Source: Balamuthia mandrillaris
Lineage: Eukaryota; Discosea; Longamoebia; Balamuthiidae
Assembly: GCA_031835245.1 (NCBI GenBank)
Contig: JAVKOQ010000156.1
Location: 66,183-130,182 of the forward strand
Direction of reading: 5' to 3'
DNA length: 64,000 nt
Shown here: positions 1 to 11,257 of the stretch, in pieces
Position numbering within the stretch: the first letter of the stretch is position 1
How the letters are laid out: each line of letters begins with the position of its first letter
The notes under the pieces: generated by a model
Seen by the model: only the letters and a program-made list of their open reading frames with translations
The model's database searches: none
Told to the model about the DNA's origin: nothing
Program-made: the position numbers and the translations under genes

Positions 1-441
1 GACCTGCTGCGTTGGAGCGGCTGCCCGGAGGGGCTCGTCGAGTTTATATGGCAGAGCTACAAGAGCTCCACGCGGCTGAGGGTGGGCAGGTGCACGAGCT
101 GTGGGAAGAGGCCACGAGACACTTTGAACCCTATTTGCGGACACTCCGTTTACTGTCAGGACTGCATTTGGGAGAAAACGCACTGCGACTGCGGAAAGGG
201 GCTGGCCAAAGAGTGTTTCGTGCTGGTCGATAGGAAGACCGCCGGCGAGGGACCCTACTGCGCCTGTGGGGAGTGCATCCCGATGGCCTTGTGCGGGGCG
301 TGCAGCCAGCGGCCTTGCTCAGTCTTACAGCGCTTCAAGAATGGACGCATGAGCAAGCGCTGCAATGACAGAGAGTGCAAGGACTCCGCAGCAGTGCAAC
401 GCTGGGAGGTTGCCCATCGAAGGGATTGTTGTTGTGATTGA
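1..441 (+). CDS. RING-like zinc-finger protein, 3' part (partial at window start)
   Basis: The frame is open from base 1 to the TGA at 439-441, so the 5' part lies outside the window. The visible protein carries a RING-like cysteine/histidine array: a CTSCG pair, a CGH followed by CQDC, and a CDCG pair, then a second cysteine cluster (CACGEC, CGAC) about 25 residues on. The residues just before the RING (CPEGLVEFIWQSY) match the same place in the gene at 763-1723 (CPEGLIEWLWQGY), so the two are tandem paralogues. RING-type domains often act in ubiquitin transfer, but here that is only inference from cysteine spacing. The family was not otherwise recognised. Confidence 0.65.
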   Translation, partial: DLLRWSGCPEGLVEFIWQSYKSSTRLRVGRCTSCGKRPRDTLNPICGHSVYCQDCIWEKTHCDCGKGLAKECFVLVDRKTAGEGPYCACGECIPMALCGACSQRPCSVLQRFKNGRMSKRCNDRECKDSAAVQRWEVAHRRDCCCD

Positions 442-598
442 GACGAGTGTTCTTTCTTCTTGGGTGGTGTAAGTAAGTTGTTTAAAACAAAACCTTGTTC
501 AACGACTCCAACGTCCTGGCCAAACAAGCGCTCAAACTACTATCACCTGTGAGAAACGAATCAACCCCACAGAGAAGGCTCATCCTTGTGTCAACGCC

Positions 599-739
599 AT
601 GTTGGCGGCTGCCCTTGCAAAGCATCTGCCTAACGTCTTCAATGATGAGCAGATAGTCCACACAGTCCCTTTGGAAGAAGAATCAGAGTATCTTAGCGCC
701 GAGGGCCTCACGGTTCACATTCCTGGAGGTGTGGAGTAG
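599..739 (+). CDS. short hypothetical ORF between two RING-like genes
   Basis: An ATG at 599 opens a 46-codon frame ending with TAG at 737-739; the same frame is open upstream to about position 480, so about 80 codons lack a stop. It starts MLAAALAKHLPNVF and is otherwise acidic. No domain was recognised. It may be a real small gene, an exon of one neighbour, or chance. A GTAAGT donor-like site sits at about 470. Confidence is low. Confidence 0.25.
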   Translation: MLAAALAKHLPNVFNDEQIVHTVPLEEESEYLSAEGLTVHIPGGVE

Positions 740-762
740 GACCCTCTAGCCCCATCCTCTGG

Positions 763-1723
763 ATGGCAAAATATTTCTTCGGTTTGATGTCCTCTTCTGG
801 GAGCGCTTCTTCTTCAGCCCCTCCACCCTCCTCCTCGAGTGTGGCCCCTGCTCGACGTACCTTCTGTCGCGGTGTTCCTGCTTCACCAGCGGCTGCTTCG
901 AGTTCCCCATCGGTTCCTCCTGCTCAACATCTGTTTGGTAGAGTTTTAGCTTCTGCTCCGCCTGCCAAGACGTCGACGCTTCCTTCCATCCCCGTCTCTA
1001 CCGCTGACGTGCTCAAAGTGGCAACGACGGTGTGGAAAGGGATCGAATATTCGGTCATTATAGAAGCAGCGCTAGTATTCCTCAAAGTGGTCCTGCGTCG
1101 CATGGTGCCGGGCAACCGTTGACAAGTGGGTGGATCGCATCGAGGGCTTCGTCGGGAAGTTGAGCATGGCAGTCTTCATTGCATCTTTTGTTCCAGTAGC
1201 TAGCGGAGGGGTTATGGCTGTCGTTTCGCAACTATCATTGATGGCAGTGGTGGCGCTGGCTTCCTTGCTGACCAGCTGGGCCGTCAAAAAGGCCTCGGAG
1301 CAATACCTCGGCTTTGTTATCGAGCTGGTGGACAAGTTTCGCGAATTCGTCGCCAGGCTGCTGAGGTGCACCAAGTGCCCGGAAGGGCTCATCGAGTGGC
1401 TTTGGCAGGGCTACGGGTGCAACACCAGGTTGAAGGTTGGAAAATGCTGGGGTTGCGAACAGAGGCCACCAAATATGTTGAACCCTGTTTGTGGTCATAC
1501 GATCTTCTGTCGGGATTGCATCGAAGCCCAAAGCTACTGCTTCTGTGGAAAACAGCTAGCCAAGGCAACCTATCAAGTGCCAAGCCTCCCAAGACCTTGT
1601 CCCTGTGGAGATTGCATCGCGGTGGCTTTGTGCGGCGCGTGCAACGCTAGGCCTTGTTCGGTGATAAACCTGTACCGCAGCAATAAATTGGGAAATACAC
1701 CACCAGAGAGACAGTTGCCCTGA
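763..1723 (+). CDS. RING-like zinc-finger protein with hydrophobic segments, one frame break
   Basis: Two abutting frames make one protein similar to the partial gene at 1-441. The first (763-1122) is Ser/Pro/Ala-rich and then helical; the second (open through 1723) has a hydrophobic stretch (about 1160-1280, likely one or two membrane segments), then the RING-like array: CWGCEQ, CGHTIFC, RDC, CFCG, and a C-terminal CPCGDC/CGAC cluster. The frame changes between about 1097 and 1122 with no convincing intron, so a 1-nt indel (real or assembly) is the simplest reading. The ATG at 763 is the first in the upstream frame. Function is unknown; a membrane-bound ubiquitin-ligase-like role is only a guess. 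Confidence 0.55.
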
Positions 1724-2363
1724 CCCAGTGCAACCAAACGAAGAGGAAGAGAGCAAGTAAGACTTTCTGGGTTCTTGCCCCACGGTCCCACGGTCATCGT
1801 CACTGTACAAGACATTCAATGCAATTGGACAACATGCGAAGCAGCCGAAATATATTGAATATTAGGAACATTATTCCAGAATTATCAAAATTTTTATCAT
1901 AATATTGGATACATCTCCTTTTCTCGCGTATTTATAGAAGCAGCCGAAATATATTGAATAATAAAAAAATTAATCCTGAATTATCAAAATTTTTATAAAA
2001 ATATTGGATACATCTCCTTTTTTCGCCTATTTATAGAAGCATTCGAAATATTTTGAATATTCAAGAAATTACTCCTGAATGATTACAACTTTTATCAAAA
2101 TATTGAATTCATCTCCTTTTTTCCGTCTATTTTTCTAACTTTATCGATGAAAATTCAATCCCGATATTATGAAGATAATAGTGCCACAAGCTCACGAAAA
2201 CGAAAAATAAATAAACAAAAAGTTGCAGAAGAGAAGAAAGAAGAGAAGAAGAAGAAACGACACGTTGAGTTTGTTTGTTTGGGAGGGAAGAAGAGGTTCA
2301 ACATTCGTCCTCTCTCTCTCTCTCTCTTCTCAAAAAAAAAAAATACATCGTTCGAAGTCAAAT
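1724..2363. other. intergenic region with AT-rich tandem repeat
   Basis: No gene was seen between the RING-like gene and the kinase. It holds the 3 x 99 bp repeat, then a purine-rich and CT-rich leader (2190-2340) that is probably the kinase promoter and 5' UTR. Confidence 0.6.
1838..2134. repeat. 99-bp tandem repeat, three copies, AT-rich
   Basis: Units start at 1838, 1937 and 2036, exactly 99 bp apart. Each begins with GAAGCAGCCGAAATA or a variant and ends with CATCTCC, a T-run and a TATTT block. Copies 1 and 2 are closest; copy 3 has drifted. No reading frame runs through it. Confidence 0.9.
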
Positions 2364-5300
2364 ATGTCAGGAGGAGGAGGAGGAGGAGGAGGCAATCCTT
2401 TGGCGGCAGCGACGGCGGCGGCTGCAACCGTCGTTTCCTCCTCGCCGCCGAGGGAGGGGCTGCCACCGAAAACCAAAAGCAAGAAGAAGAACAACAAAGG
2501 TAGCAAGAGAGGTGTTTTTTTTAAAAACTCTTTCTGGCTATCAAACAGGTCTAATGTTTTTTCTTTTCTTGTCGATGTTATCGTCGCTCCATCGAAACAC
2601 ACACGCAGTGAAGCTATTGCAGACCGACTTGGATGAGATTGCCAAACAGCAACTGCTCATTCAGGTTTGCCCTTGTCTTTTGCTTCGTCGTTCTGCTCCT
2701 TCTTTCTTCCTTCTTCCTTCTGCCTTCTTCTTTCTTCTTTCTTCTTCATTTTTCCTTCTGCCTTCTGCTTTCTGCTTTCTTCTTTCTTCCTTCTACCTTC
2801 TTCTTTCTTCCTTCTCCTTTCTTCTCTTCATTGTTCCCTTCTCACGCTTTCCTTGCTGGGCATATAAAATAACAGGAAAAGATAAATAAACATGTCGCAA
2901 AGCTTTTAGTTCTCAAAAAGAAGTCTACAACAGAAAAAGAGCCTTCTTCCACTTCAGTCTCTGCCACTTCTCCCTCTCCTTCCTCTTCTCCTTCTTCTCG
3001 TTCTTCTGCTTCTCACATCGACGAAACGACCTCCTCCTTGTTGACCGCATTCGAAGCATTGGAGAGGGAGGAGTCCGATCTGGGAGTTGCCTATATCAAC
3101 TGTTATCGCTGTCTGTTGGAGGAGACACAGCGACAACGGCGACGACAGCTGGGGCTGAAGAAAACGAAGAGGAAGAACACCAAGAAGAAGACAGGGTTGC
3201 AACAACCACAAAAGAAACAAACCACAACCACAACCACAACAGAAACGACCACCGAACAGACTGTAAAGAAGAAAGCAAGAGAACGAACGAATTCGGGAGA
3301 TGAGTTGAAGCGAGAAGAAAGAGAGGATGCAATGGAGAATGCGGGTGAGAAAGGAAAGGTGAGGAAGAGAAGCGCCTCGAAAGAAACCAAAGAGAGAATG
3401 AAAAGTACGCCAAAAGTTATTTCTCAGTCTGCACGGTTCGTTGTTTTTAAAATTCATTTTGGTTTACTGTTTGTTCTTTTTCGTCTTCATGCTCTTGTTT
3501 TTCTTCTTCCTTCTTTGCTTCTTTCTCCGTTACTAGTTCGTTGCTTATCTTTCTCTTCTCACACTTTTTCTGCTGTGCAACAACAATGAACAGGAAACAC
3601 AGCGATAAAACACCAGAAAAGAGAGGCCTTCAAACCAAACATACCACAATGCGACAGTCCATTTTGGCGTTCAACAAGGAAGTGGCCGGGCTCTCTCATT
3701 CCATTGCCACGTGGGAGCTGAAGCGCGAGGAGATAGCGGTTCACACGGACGAGTTGCTTGGCGTGGGCGCGTTTGGAAGCGTGTATAAAGGCGAGCTACG
3801 AGGCAAACCAGTGGCAGTGAAGCGGTTCCAGGTGCCGAGGAACAACGATGGTCAGATCGAAGAACAAACTCAACGCGTCTTACAAGACTTTAGAAACGAA
3901 TGTGCTGTTATGAGGTATTCTTTTCCTCTTTTTTCTTTTCTCCTTTACTATACTATAGACAAACAAGTTCAATATTTAAAAACACAGCAAGCTTTTACAT
4001 CCAAACGTGCTGTTGTTGATGGGAGTCTGTATAGAGGAAGAAATGGGGCAACTGCTGATGGTCACCGAGTTGATGCCAAGAGGCAGCGTCAACCAGCTGC
4101 TGCATCAAACGGAGGGCGGCATTCCTTTCAAGCAAAGGATGCGGTTCGCCAAAGACACGGCGTTTGGAATGAACTGGCTTCATCTCTCCAATCCTCCTAT
4201 ATTGTATGACCTTGTCTTTCCTCTCTTGTTTTTTTTTTTTACTTTTAAGTTTTTCTGTTTGCTTTCTCTTTCTTTATTTCTATGCGACTGATGAAGAGTT
4301 AACAAAAGGCATCTCGACTTGAAGACACAAAACTTGTTAGTGGATAAAAACTGGGTTGCCAAAGTAGCAGGTTTGTTCTTTCTCTTTCTCTCTTTCGCTC
4401 TCTATCTCTCTATCTTGTTTCTTGTTTTCTCTCTCTCCTCTCACATAACACCAAACATCTTACAAATAAAAACAGACTTTGGCCTAAGTAGAGTTAAAAA
4501 GTTGGAAGGCAATGCAGGCGCAGCGGGTTCACCGGCCTACATGGCGCCTGAAATGCTGGACGAGAGAGGCTACAACGAAAAAGCAGATGTGTACAGGTAA
4601 CATTTTTTTTCTTGTCCTTTCTTTGTTATCTTCTCCCTTCTTCTCTCAGTTAATAACATGTACAAAGTTTTGGGATAATACTTTGGGAACTTATGGCACA
4701 AAAACGACCTTACTACGATCAAAACTTTCGGAAAGGCATTCCTGGTCTCTTTGGTACATAAGAGTTGAACCCTGCTCTTCTGTTAACAACTTTAACTTAC
4801 CTTCTTTTTTTGTTTGTCCTTTCTCGTTTGTTGTTCTGGCTTAAGATATATACCATCACGTGGTAACACAGAACAATCGTCCAAAGATTGAAGAAGGACC
4901 GGAGACTCCTCCTGCCCTGTTGCACCTCATTCGCATGTGTTGGGATAAAGATCCAGATATGCGGCCTTCCTTCCAACAAATTCTCGAAAGCCATATTCTC
5001 GACGTTGGTTTGTACTTCTCGCTTTTTGTCTCTTTTTGCCTCTCTCTTTCTCTCTCATCTTCATCCTCTCTTCTAATGTTTTGTTCTGTGTTTTTAAATT
5101 AATTCCTATATTATTGTTATACAGCGATTGTCGATTCCATCATCAGCGATAGAAACGAACTCGCTCGTGAGTTTTGGAAGCAGGAGTTCAGCAACAGCGA
5201 AGAAATCGAAGAAGTGGTCCCTTGGGACACTTTTCTCAACAGCTTCATACGTTTTTTAGGTTTGCAGGATCAGTTGGAGGCATCGAAGGTTGATCCACAA

Positions 5301-6040
5301 GACAACATTTACTTCAAAGCTCTCAAAATGGTTGTTGGTAAGTTTGTCTTTCTTGCTCCTGTTCTTTTTTTAAAATGAAGCTAAGTTTATTTTTAATGTT
5401 ATGTTATTTTTGAAATAGCAAATAAGAAAGGGATGGTTAAGATTGAGAAGTTTGCCGAAGCTTTAGAATGGTTTGGGCCATTCCAAAAGAACAATCTCTT
5501 GTTGGAAAACATTTACAGCATTCTTTCCATGGAGTACGTTCTCTCCTCCTCTCTCTTTTCTCATACTCTCTCTCATACTCTCTCTCTCTCTCTCTCTCTC
5601 CAAAGAGGTTTTTATGGAGACCTAAGCGGAGGCGAAGTGATCAACCGGATGGCGGGCAGCAGGGTAGGAACCTATCTCATTCGCTTCAGCCAGAACAACC
5701 CAGGCTTCTACACCATCACCGTCAACACCGACAAGTCCATCGAGAACTATCGCGTGCAGCACCGTCCGGGAGAGAGGTTCGTCCTGGGCAACAACGCCTA
5801 TGACACGTTGGAAGATCTGGTGAATGCTCATCGCGAAATATTACAGCTAAAGGTTCGTTAAAAGCTTCTCTTTTCTTTTCTTTCGAGTTCACTCCTCACT
5901 TATCACTTCTTTCTCTGTTCGCTCTTTTCTGTTGTTCGTGCCAACAAAAGTGGCCTTTGGATAACTCCAAGTATGACCAAATGTTCAAACAGCACGACGC
6001 CAAAGCACTATCCGTTTACTGCGACATCACTCCCAAATAA
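2364..6040 (+). CDS. Shk-like protein kinase with C-terminal SH2 domain
   Basis: Proposed exons: 2364-2499, 2609-2664, 2876-3435, 3594-3914, 3988-4203, 4309-4370, 4476-4596, 4668-4753, 4846-5007, 5125-5337, 5419-5533, 5606-5852, 5951-6040; they sum to 795 codons. Residues 1-250 are low-complexity, Ser- and Lys-rich. The kinase domain starts near 297 with GVGAFGSV (307-314) and VAVK (Lys327); the catalytic loop reads HLDLKTQN (431-438), then DFG (451) and APE. A linker follows, then an SH2 domain near 680-780 with GTYLIRFS, whose Arg (about 709) is the phosphotyrosine-binding residue. Kinase followed by SH2 is the Shk architecture of Dictyostelium. Leu replaces the Arg of HRD. The tail ends close to the convergent methyltransferase gene (26 bp between stops). 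Confidence 0.93.
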
Positions 6041-6066
6041 TAAACACTCCAAACTCTTTTTTTATT

Positions 6067-6488
6067 TTAAGATGAAGAAGAAGAGAGTTGTTGGTAACGA
6101 GCAATAACCGGTTGCAAATACAGAATCAAGAAGCCCAACCGCAGCCACCGCCTCCCTCTGGACGTGTCCACCGGCCAGCCTCTCTCCTCCAGCAGCATGG
6201 CAGTGGCCACGAAATGTTGTCTCTGCCCGTATCGCTGCCTTATGGCGATCAGGTCCTCCGCGCAGTGCTGCCACTCCTCCATGAAGTCGTGAATAGGTTG
6301 CCCCGGTTCGCGCATGTGTTGGATGTGGTTCTTGGGGAGGATGCCCAGGAATTGGGAAGGGTCGAAGCTTTCCTCGCTCTTGAAGTTTGTGCTGAAGACG
6401 AGTGCTTCTGCTGATAATACTGTGTGTTTTGTTTTTGGTTTTGTTGGCCAATGGAGAGAGAGAGAGAGAGAGAGAAGAGAGAGAGAAG

Positions 6489-6532
<44 letters not shown>

Positions 6533-7385
6533 CACAAGCATAGAACGAGAACGAGAACGAGAACGAGAACGAGAACGAGAACGAGAACGAGAACGAGAAC
6601 GAGAACGAGAACGAGAACGTGGAGCCGAGGAGTTAAGCAAAGAAAAAATACGAACATGCGGGATGTGGCTGTATAGCATGATACCAGGCAGGATACTCCA
6701 CCGCAGTGGTTTTGCGCTTCTGCTTGTTGTGCTGGGGTTCCATGCTTTGTTGCGGTTGCTGCGCCTTTCGTGGCCGCCGCATCACGTTCATGACCCATAT
6801 CCTGCCGAACGGGTCCGACGTGCCCTCCAGCAGCAGTCCCCCAGGCAGCAGGTAGCTGGCCAGCAGGCCAAAGGCCTCCCTCACGGCAGCCTCCTCGTAC
6901 TGCCGCAACACGTTGAACGCGCGTATGACCTTGGCGTGCCGCAGCTCCCTCACCAGGGGGACAAACGGCAGGGACTCCTCCTCCTTGGGCGGTTTGAAGG
7001 GCAGGTTGAACCCGCCCACCCGGAACAAGGTCCTCTCGTCGGCATAGCGCAGGGCCTCGCGCACTCGCTTCCTCTCGATCTCCACGCCCAGGACGAGCAG
7101 GGAGGGGTGGCGCAGGCGCTGCCTCAGCGTCCTGGCGCTCTCCAGCGTGGTGAAGGGCCTGGCGCCGTAGCCGAGGTCCACGAAGCAGGCCTCCCGGTGG
7201 GCGGCGGTGGAGCCGCTGCGGAGGAGCTCCGGGTCGTAGAGGCAGAGAAAATTGTCCACCCGGCGAAGGCGGTTGGGGGCGGTCTTGCCGCGGGTCACCC
7301 CGCCTTGCGGGGCCTTGTAGTGGGCCTTGGGGGTCAACGAGCACAACCCTTTGATCTCCTCTCCTTGGTCTTTTTTTTGTTGCAT
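6067..7385 (-). CDS. class I SAM-dependent methyltransferase-like protein, bacterial type
   Basis: Exons 7385-6685 and 6391-6067 give 341 residues from the ATG at 7385. The N-terminal half has a basic lead, NFLCLYDPELLRSG, then the SAM-binding motif I VDLGYGARP, an acidic strand end (LGVEI) as motif II, the block RAFNVLRQYEE, and PGGLLLEGTSD. Exon 2 has a LPKNHIQHMREPG block. As I remember them, actinobacterial class I methyltransferases share this order, so transfer from bacteria is suspected; the substrate is unknown. The intron (6392-6684) is filled with GA and GAACGA repeats on the plus strand. The promoter region 7386-7703 is shared with the divergent HLTF-like gene. Confidence 0.75.
6450..6622. 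repeat. (GA)n and (GAACGA)n microsatellites in the methyltransferase intron
   Basis: Interrupted GA runs cover about 6450-6532 and about 13 hexamers of GAACGA cover about 6543-6620. All lie within the intron of the minus-strand gene, so its transcript is CT-rich here. The long plus-strand frames across this block are repeat artefacts. Confidence 0.9.
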
Positions 7386-7703
7386 TGTTTTTTTTGATTT
7401 GTTTGATTTTTTAGTCGAAAAAATTTAAAATTCTTGGAAAATTTTTGGGACCCAAAAGTACAGCACAGTTGGTGTTCGTTTTGTGGGCATTTTTTTATGT
7501 CGACGGAATAAAAAATACTTGGAAATTTTTTTTAGGATGCAGAAGGTCAGCACGATTGGTGTTCGTTTTGTGGGCAATTAACTAGGCCCATAAAATTTTT
7601 CCAAGAAAACAAATTCTTCACGATAAAAAAAAAAGAGTAAAAAGAACGAAGAAGAAAGACTGCTTTGACGCGGTGCAGAGGGAAAAAAAAAAGGTAGTGA
7701 GGG
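7386..7703. promoter_or_regulatory. divergent promoter region with a duplicated module
   Basis: This lies between the starts of the methyltransferase (-) and the HLTF-like gene (+). It contains two diverged copies of a roughly 57-bp unit (about 7434-7489 and 7519-7576), both ending GGTGTTCGTTTTGTGGGCA, and a GTCGAC palindrome at 7499-7504 between them. No gene was seen. Confidence 0.6.
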
Positions 7704-7798
7704 ATGAGTGACAGTTCTTCTTCTTCTGGGAATGTCGGAAGTGCCCAAGGAAGGGCCTCTTCTACCTTTCTAAGGTTCGGCTTTCGATATCGGCCTCC

Positions 7799-7844
<46 letters not shown>

Positions 7845-10841
7845 TTCTTCGTTTGCTGATCTTTGGTTACCTCGTCCGTCGTCGTTAGTCTTCTTCAAAG
7901 CTGTCTGGTCTCTTCCGAGCATGGTGAGTGCGGCGGTCTTGGCGGTTCTCCCGAAGCGTCCGACCTCGCCGAGGCCGAGACCAGCGAGGCAGCAGTGACA
8001 CTGCCCGCCAAGGAAGGCGTCCCTGCTACCGGGTCAACAGCCATCGATGAAGGTTTGATGGCCTCTTCTCTTTCCTTTGTGAACAAAAGTGATGGCGGTA
8101 ACAAAGAAGAAGACGACGAAGAAACAGAGGCGGAAGAAGAAGAAGAGAACACTCAAGAAATGGACACTGTAGACTTGCACGCTTGGCAACTGCTCTCTCC
8201 CTCTGATGCCGCTGCAGAAAAGCCTTCTTCTTCTTGTTCTTCTTCTTCTTCTTCGCCAGGAAAGGGAGAAGAGGGACAGCAACAACAAACAATGCAACTT
8301 GAAGAAGAAGAAAAAAAAGAAGGAACAGAACAAGAACAACAGCTCCGCCACGATTCCTGTGCTTCTTCGCTCAAAAGAAAGCGTGGTAGTGGTGCAGTGG
8401 ATGTGGATGAGCTGAAGGAAGACGCCAAAGATGAAAGCGAACGACAACAATCAAAAGGGACAGATTCGAGCAAACCAAAGCAACAACCACAACAAGCACA
8501 AACGAGAAGACGCCGAGTTCTTCCTTTTGCTGCCACACCTCCAAAAGAGAGAAACGACGAAGTACAAGATGAAATGCAACAAGAGAAAGAAAAAGAGAAA
8601 GAGACTGATGAAGCGAACACAAACGAAAGCGATGCAAACAACTCGTCCTCTGCTTCACCAACAAAAACGAAAAAGAGGAGAGTGTTACCGACAGGGTGGC
8701 GAACCGCCGAACAGGAAGAGCGAGACAGAGTGAAGGCCATCCTGCGGCGTTGGCCTCGTTACTTGGGAAGGCTGCTCTGCACCGTTCGGTTGCGTAAGCA
8801 GAGCACACCACGCACCTACGTCGTGTTGGACCAGGAAGCAGCCGAAAAGGAGAAGGAGAGGACCTTTGAGGAGGGTACTCCGGTGGTGCTCAAGGCTGCC
8901 ATGTTCAGTTCTTCCTCGACTTATGTGGGAGTGCACACAATGCCTCCTGAAGACTTGGTTTGTTGTCAACAACACGTTTGTTTTTTTTGTTCTCTTTTCT
9001 TACTCATCTCCATTTGTTTTATCCAAAGAATATTGGTGCTATACCAAAGTAAGTCTTTCCGCTTCTTGCTTGTTTTCTCCTTTTCTAACTTTCTGTGTCA
9101 ATGAAGAGAACAATCACAATATCTTTCGCCTTTGCTGAAAGAAGACAAAATAGAAGTCAGAGCCACCATCTTTCGTACCGCTTCGGTCAACGATGAAGAG
9201 GTCTTAACTCTCTTAAAGGTATACCTTCATCTTTTGCTACTCTCTCTCTATCTCTATGTTCTCAGTTCTCTGAGTTAAATAAACACCCAGATATACGTGA
9301 AAAACAACACGCTAGAAAACACAGATGCCGAACTACAGAGACAAATGCAAGAAGCCAAAGCTAGAAGAGAAGGTCTCAGGAAAAAACAGGCCGAAACCAA
9401 TCGAACAACAAGCAAACAACGAGCAAACAAAAAAAACGAGCCGAAGAAAAAGAGAGACGTTACTGTGGAGGATCAACCCTTGGGAATGCTCATCCAAGCC
9501 ATTCAATCGCAGCTTCAGCAGGCCACGTACTTGCTGCTCTTCTCTTTTACCTTTCGTACCATGTTTATTGCTCATCTTTCATCCTTTTTCGTACATGTTC
9601 TTGATGGTTTTGTGCATATAGAATGAGTGTAGCGGAAAGTCTGGCATTAAAGCGACAAAAGACAATGCCCACGCTTGATTGGTTCGAAAAGGCATCAGAG
9701 CTGGTGGACAAGTTATATCAAAACGAGACTGCGCATGAAGAGTTAAAAGAGATGGATCCTTCCGCTTCTTTAGGAGTTACCTTGAGACCTTATCAAAAAA
9801 AGGTAACCTCGTTTTCTTTTCTTTTTCATTACTCTCATCTTACTTTCGCTTCCCTCTCTTCTCCTAAATTAACATGTAACACGAATGTTCATTCATAGTC
9901 GCTTTGGTGGATGATACAACGAGAGAATGGTCCTGTATCCTCTGGAGAGAACAGCGACGCTTCTGATGGTAGTTCGTCTTCGATGGACACGGGTTCAACG
10001 ACCAGCGAAAATGGTTCTGGACGTGAAGCAAAGATTGACGAAAAGAATGAAGACATGTTTTGTGATGCGAATCCACTTTACGTTAAGTTTCAGTTTTACA
10101 ATGAGGAAGACGACTCTGCGGACGATTCTTTTTATTATAACAAGTTCACAGGCAACATATCTCTTCGTAGACCTCCTTCACTGTCTCGAACTCGAGGTGG
10201 CATCTTGGCAGGTTTTATTATATCCACTCTCTCTTCTCTTGTTCTCTTCTTTTTTTCGTCTGTTTCCTCATGTTGCTTCTCTTTCTTTTAAACTATAGAT
10301 GATATGGGACTGGGGAAAACAGTGCAAGGCATCTCGTTGATTCTTACGAATGTGGCTCCACCTTCTTCTGGCCCACCAACTCCCCTTCCAAGAGCACAGC
10401 CTGTTCCTTCTAACGGCACTCTCATCATATGTCCTCTTTCTGTCATGCATCAGGTTTGTAAAAACTCTTCTTCTCCCTTTGTTTTTTCAGTGGTTGATCT
10501 TCACTTTACGTTTTTTTTGTAGTGGTGCTCTGAGTTAGAAAAGAAAACTGCTCCTTCGACAAAACTTTCGATTAGCACTTATTACGGCCATCATCGAACC
10601 GTCAACACAAAGCTTCTTGCCTCCTATGATGTCGTGCTCACAACTTATTCTGTAAACCTCTTCTTCTGTTCTTTTTCTTTTGTTTTTATTGGTTTTTGTT
10701 CTTCTTACTGTTGATTTCAGACGCTAGCAACAGAGTTTGTGAAAACTCAACAAGGACATAAACAATACCGGAAGGGAGCTACATGTCCTTTGTTAAAAAT
10801 TAAATGGTTTCGGGTTATTTTAGATGAAGGTTACCTCTCTT

Positions 10842-10878
<37 letters not shown>

Positions 10879-11223
10879 CTTGTATTGACTTGTCACTCTC
10901 TGGTAGCTCATCTCATTCGGGATCGCAAAACAAACATGGCTAAAGCCTGTTGTGCTCTCATCAGTCAGAGAAAATGGTGCTTCACCGCAACGTATGTTGT
11001 GCACGTTTTTTTAAATAGTGTTTCATCTTCTAATGTTCGGTTGTTTCCATAGACCAATCCAGAACAAGCTCGATGATCTGTTTTCTTTATTTCACGTACG
11101 TTCCTCATGAGGTCTTCTTTTGGGAATGTTCTAGACTCACTTTTTCTTTTCTTTTCTCTCCTTTTACCAGTTTTTAGAGGTACATTACTCTGCATTCGTT
11201 CACTTTACAGTCATACTAATCCT

Positions 11224-11257
<34 letters not shown>

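Noticed and set aside
6402-7397. Long plus-strand frame opposite the methyltransferase
   Set aside because: It runs through GA and GAACGA repeats and is antisense to a domain-bearing exon; no motif of its own.
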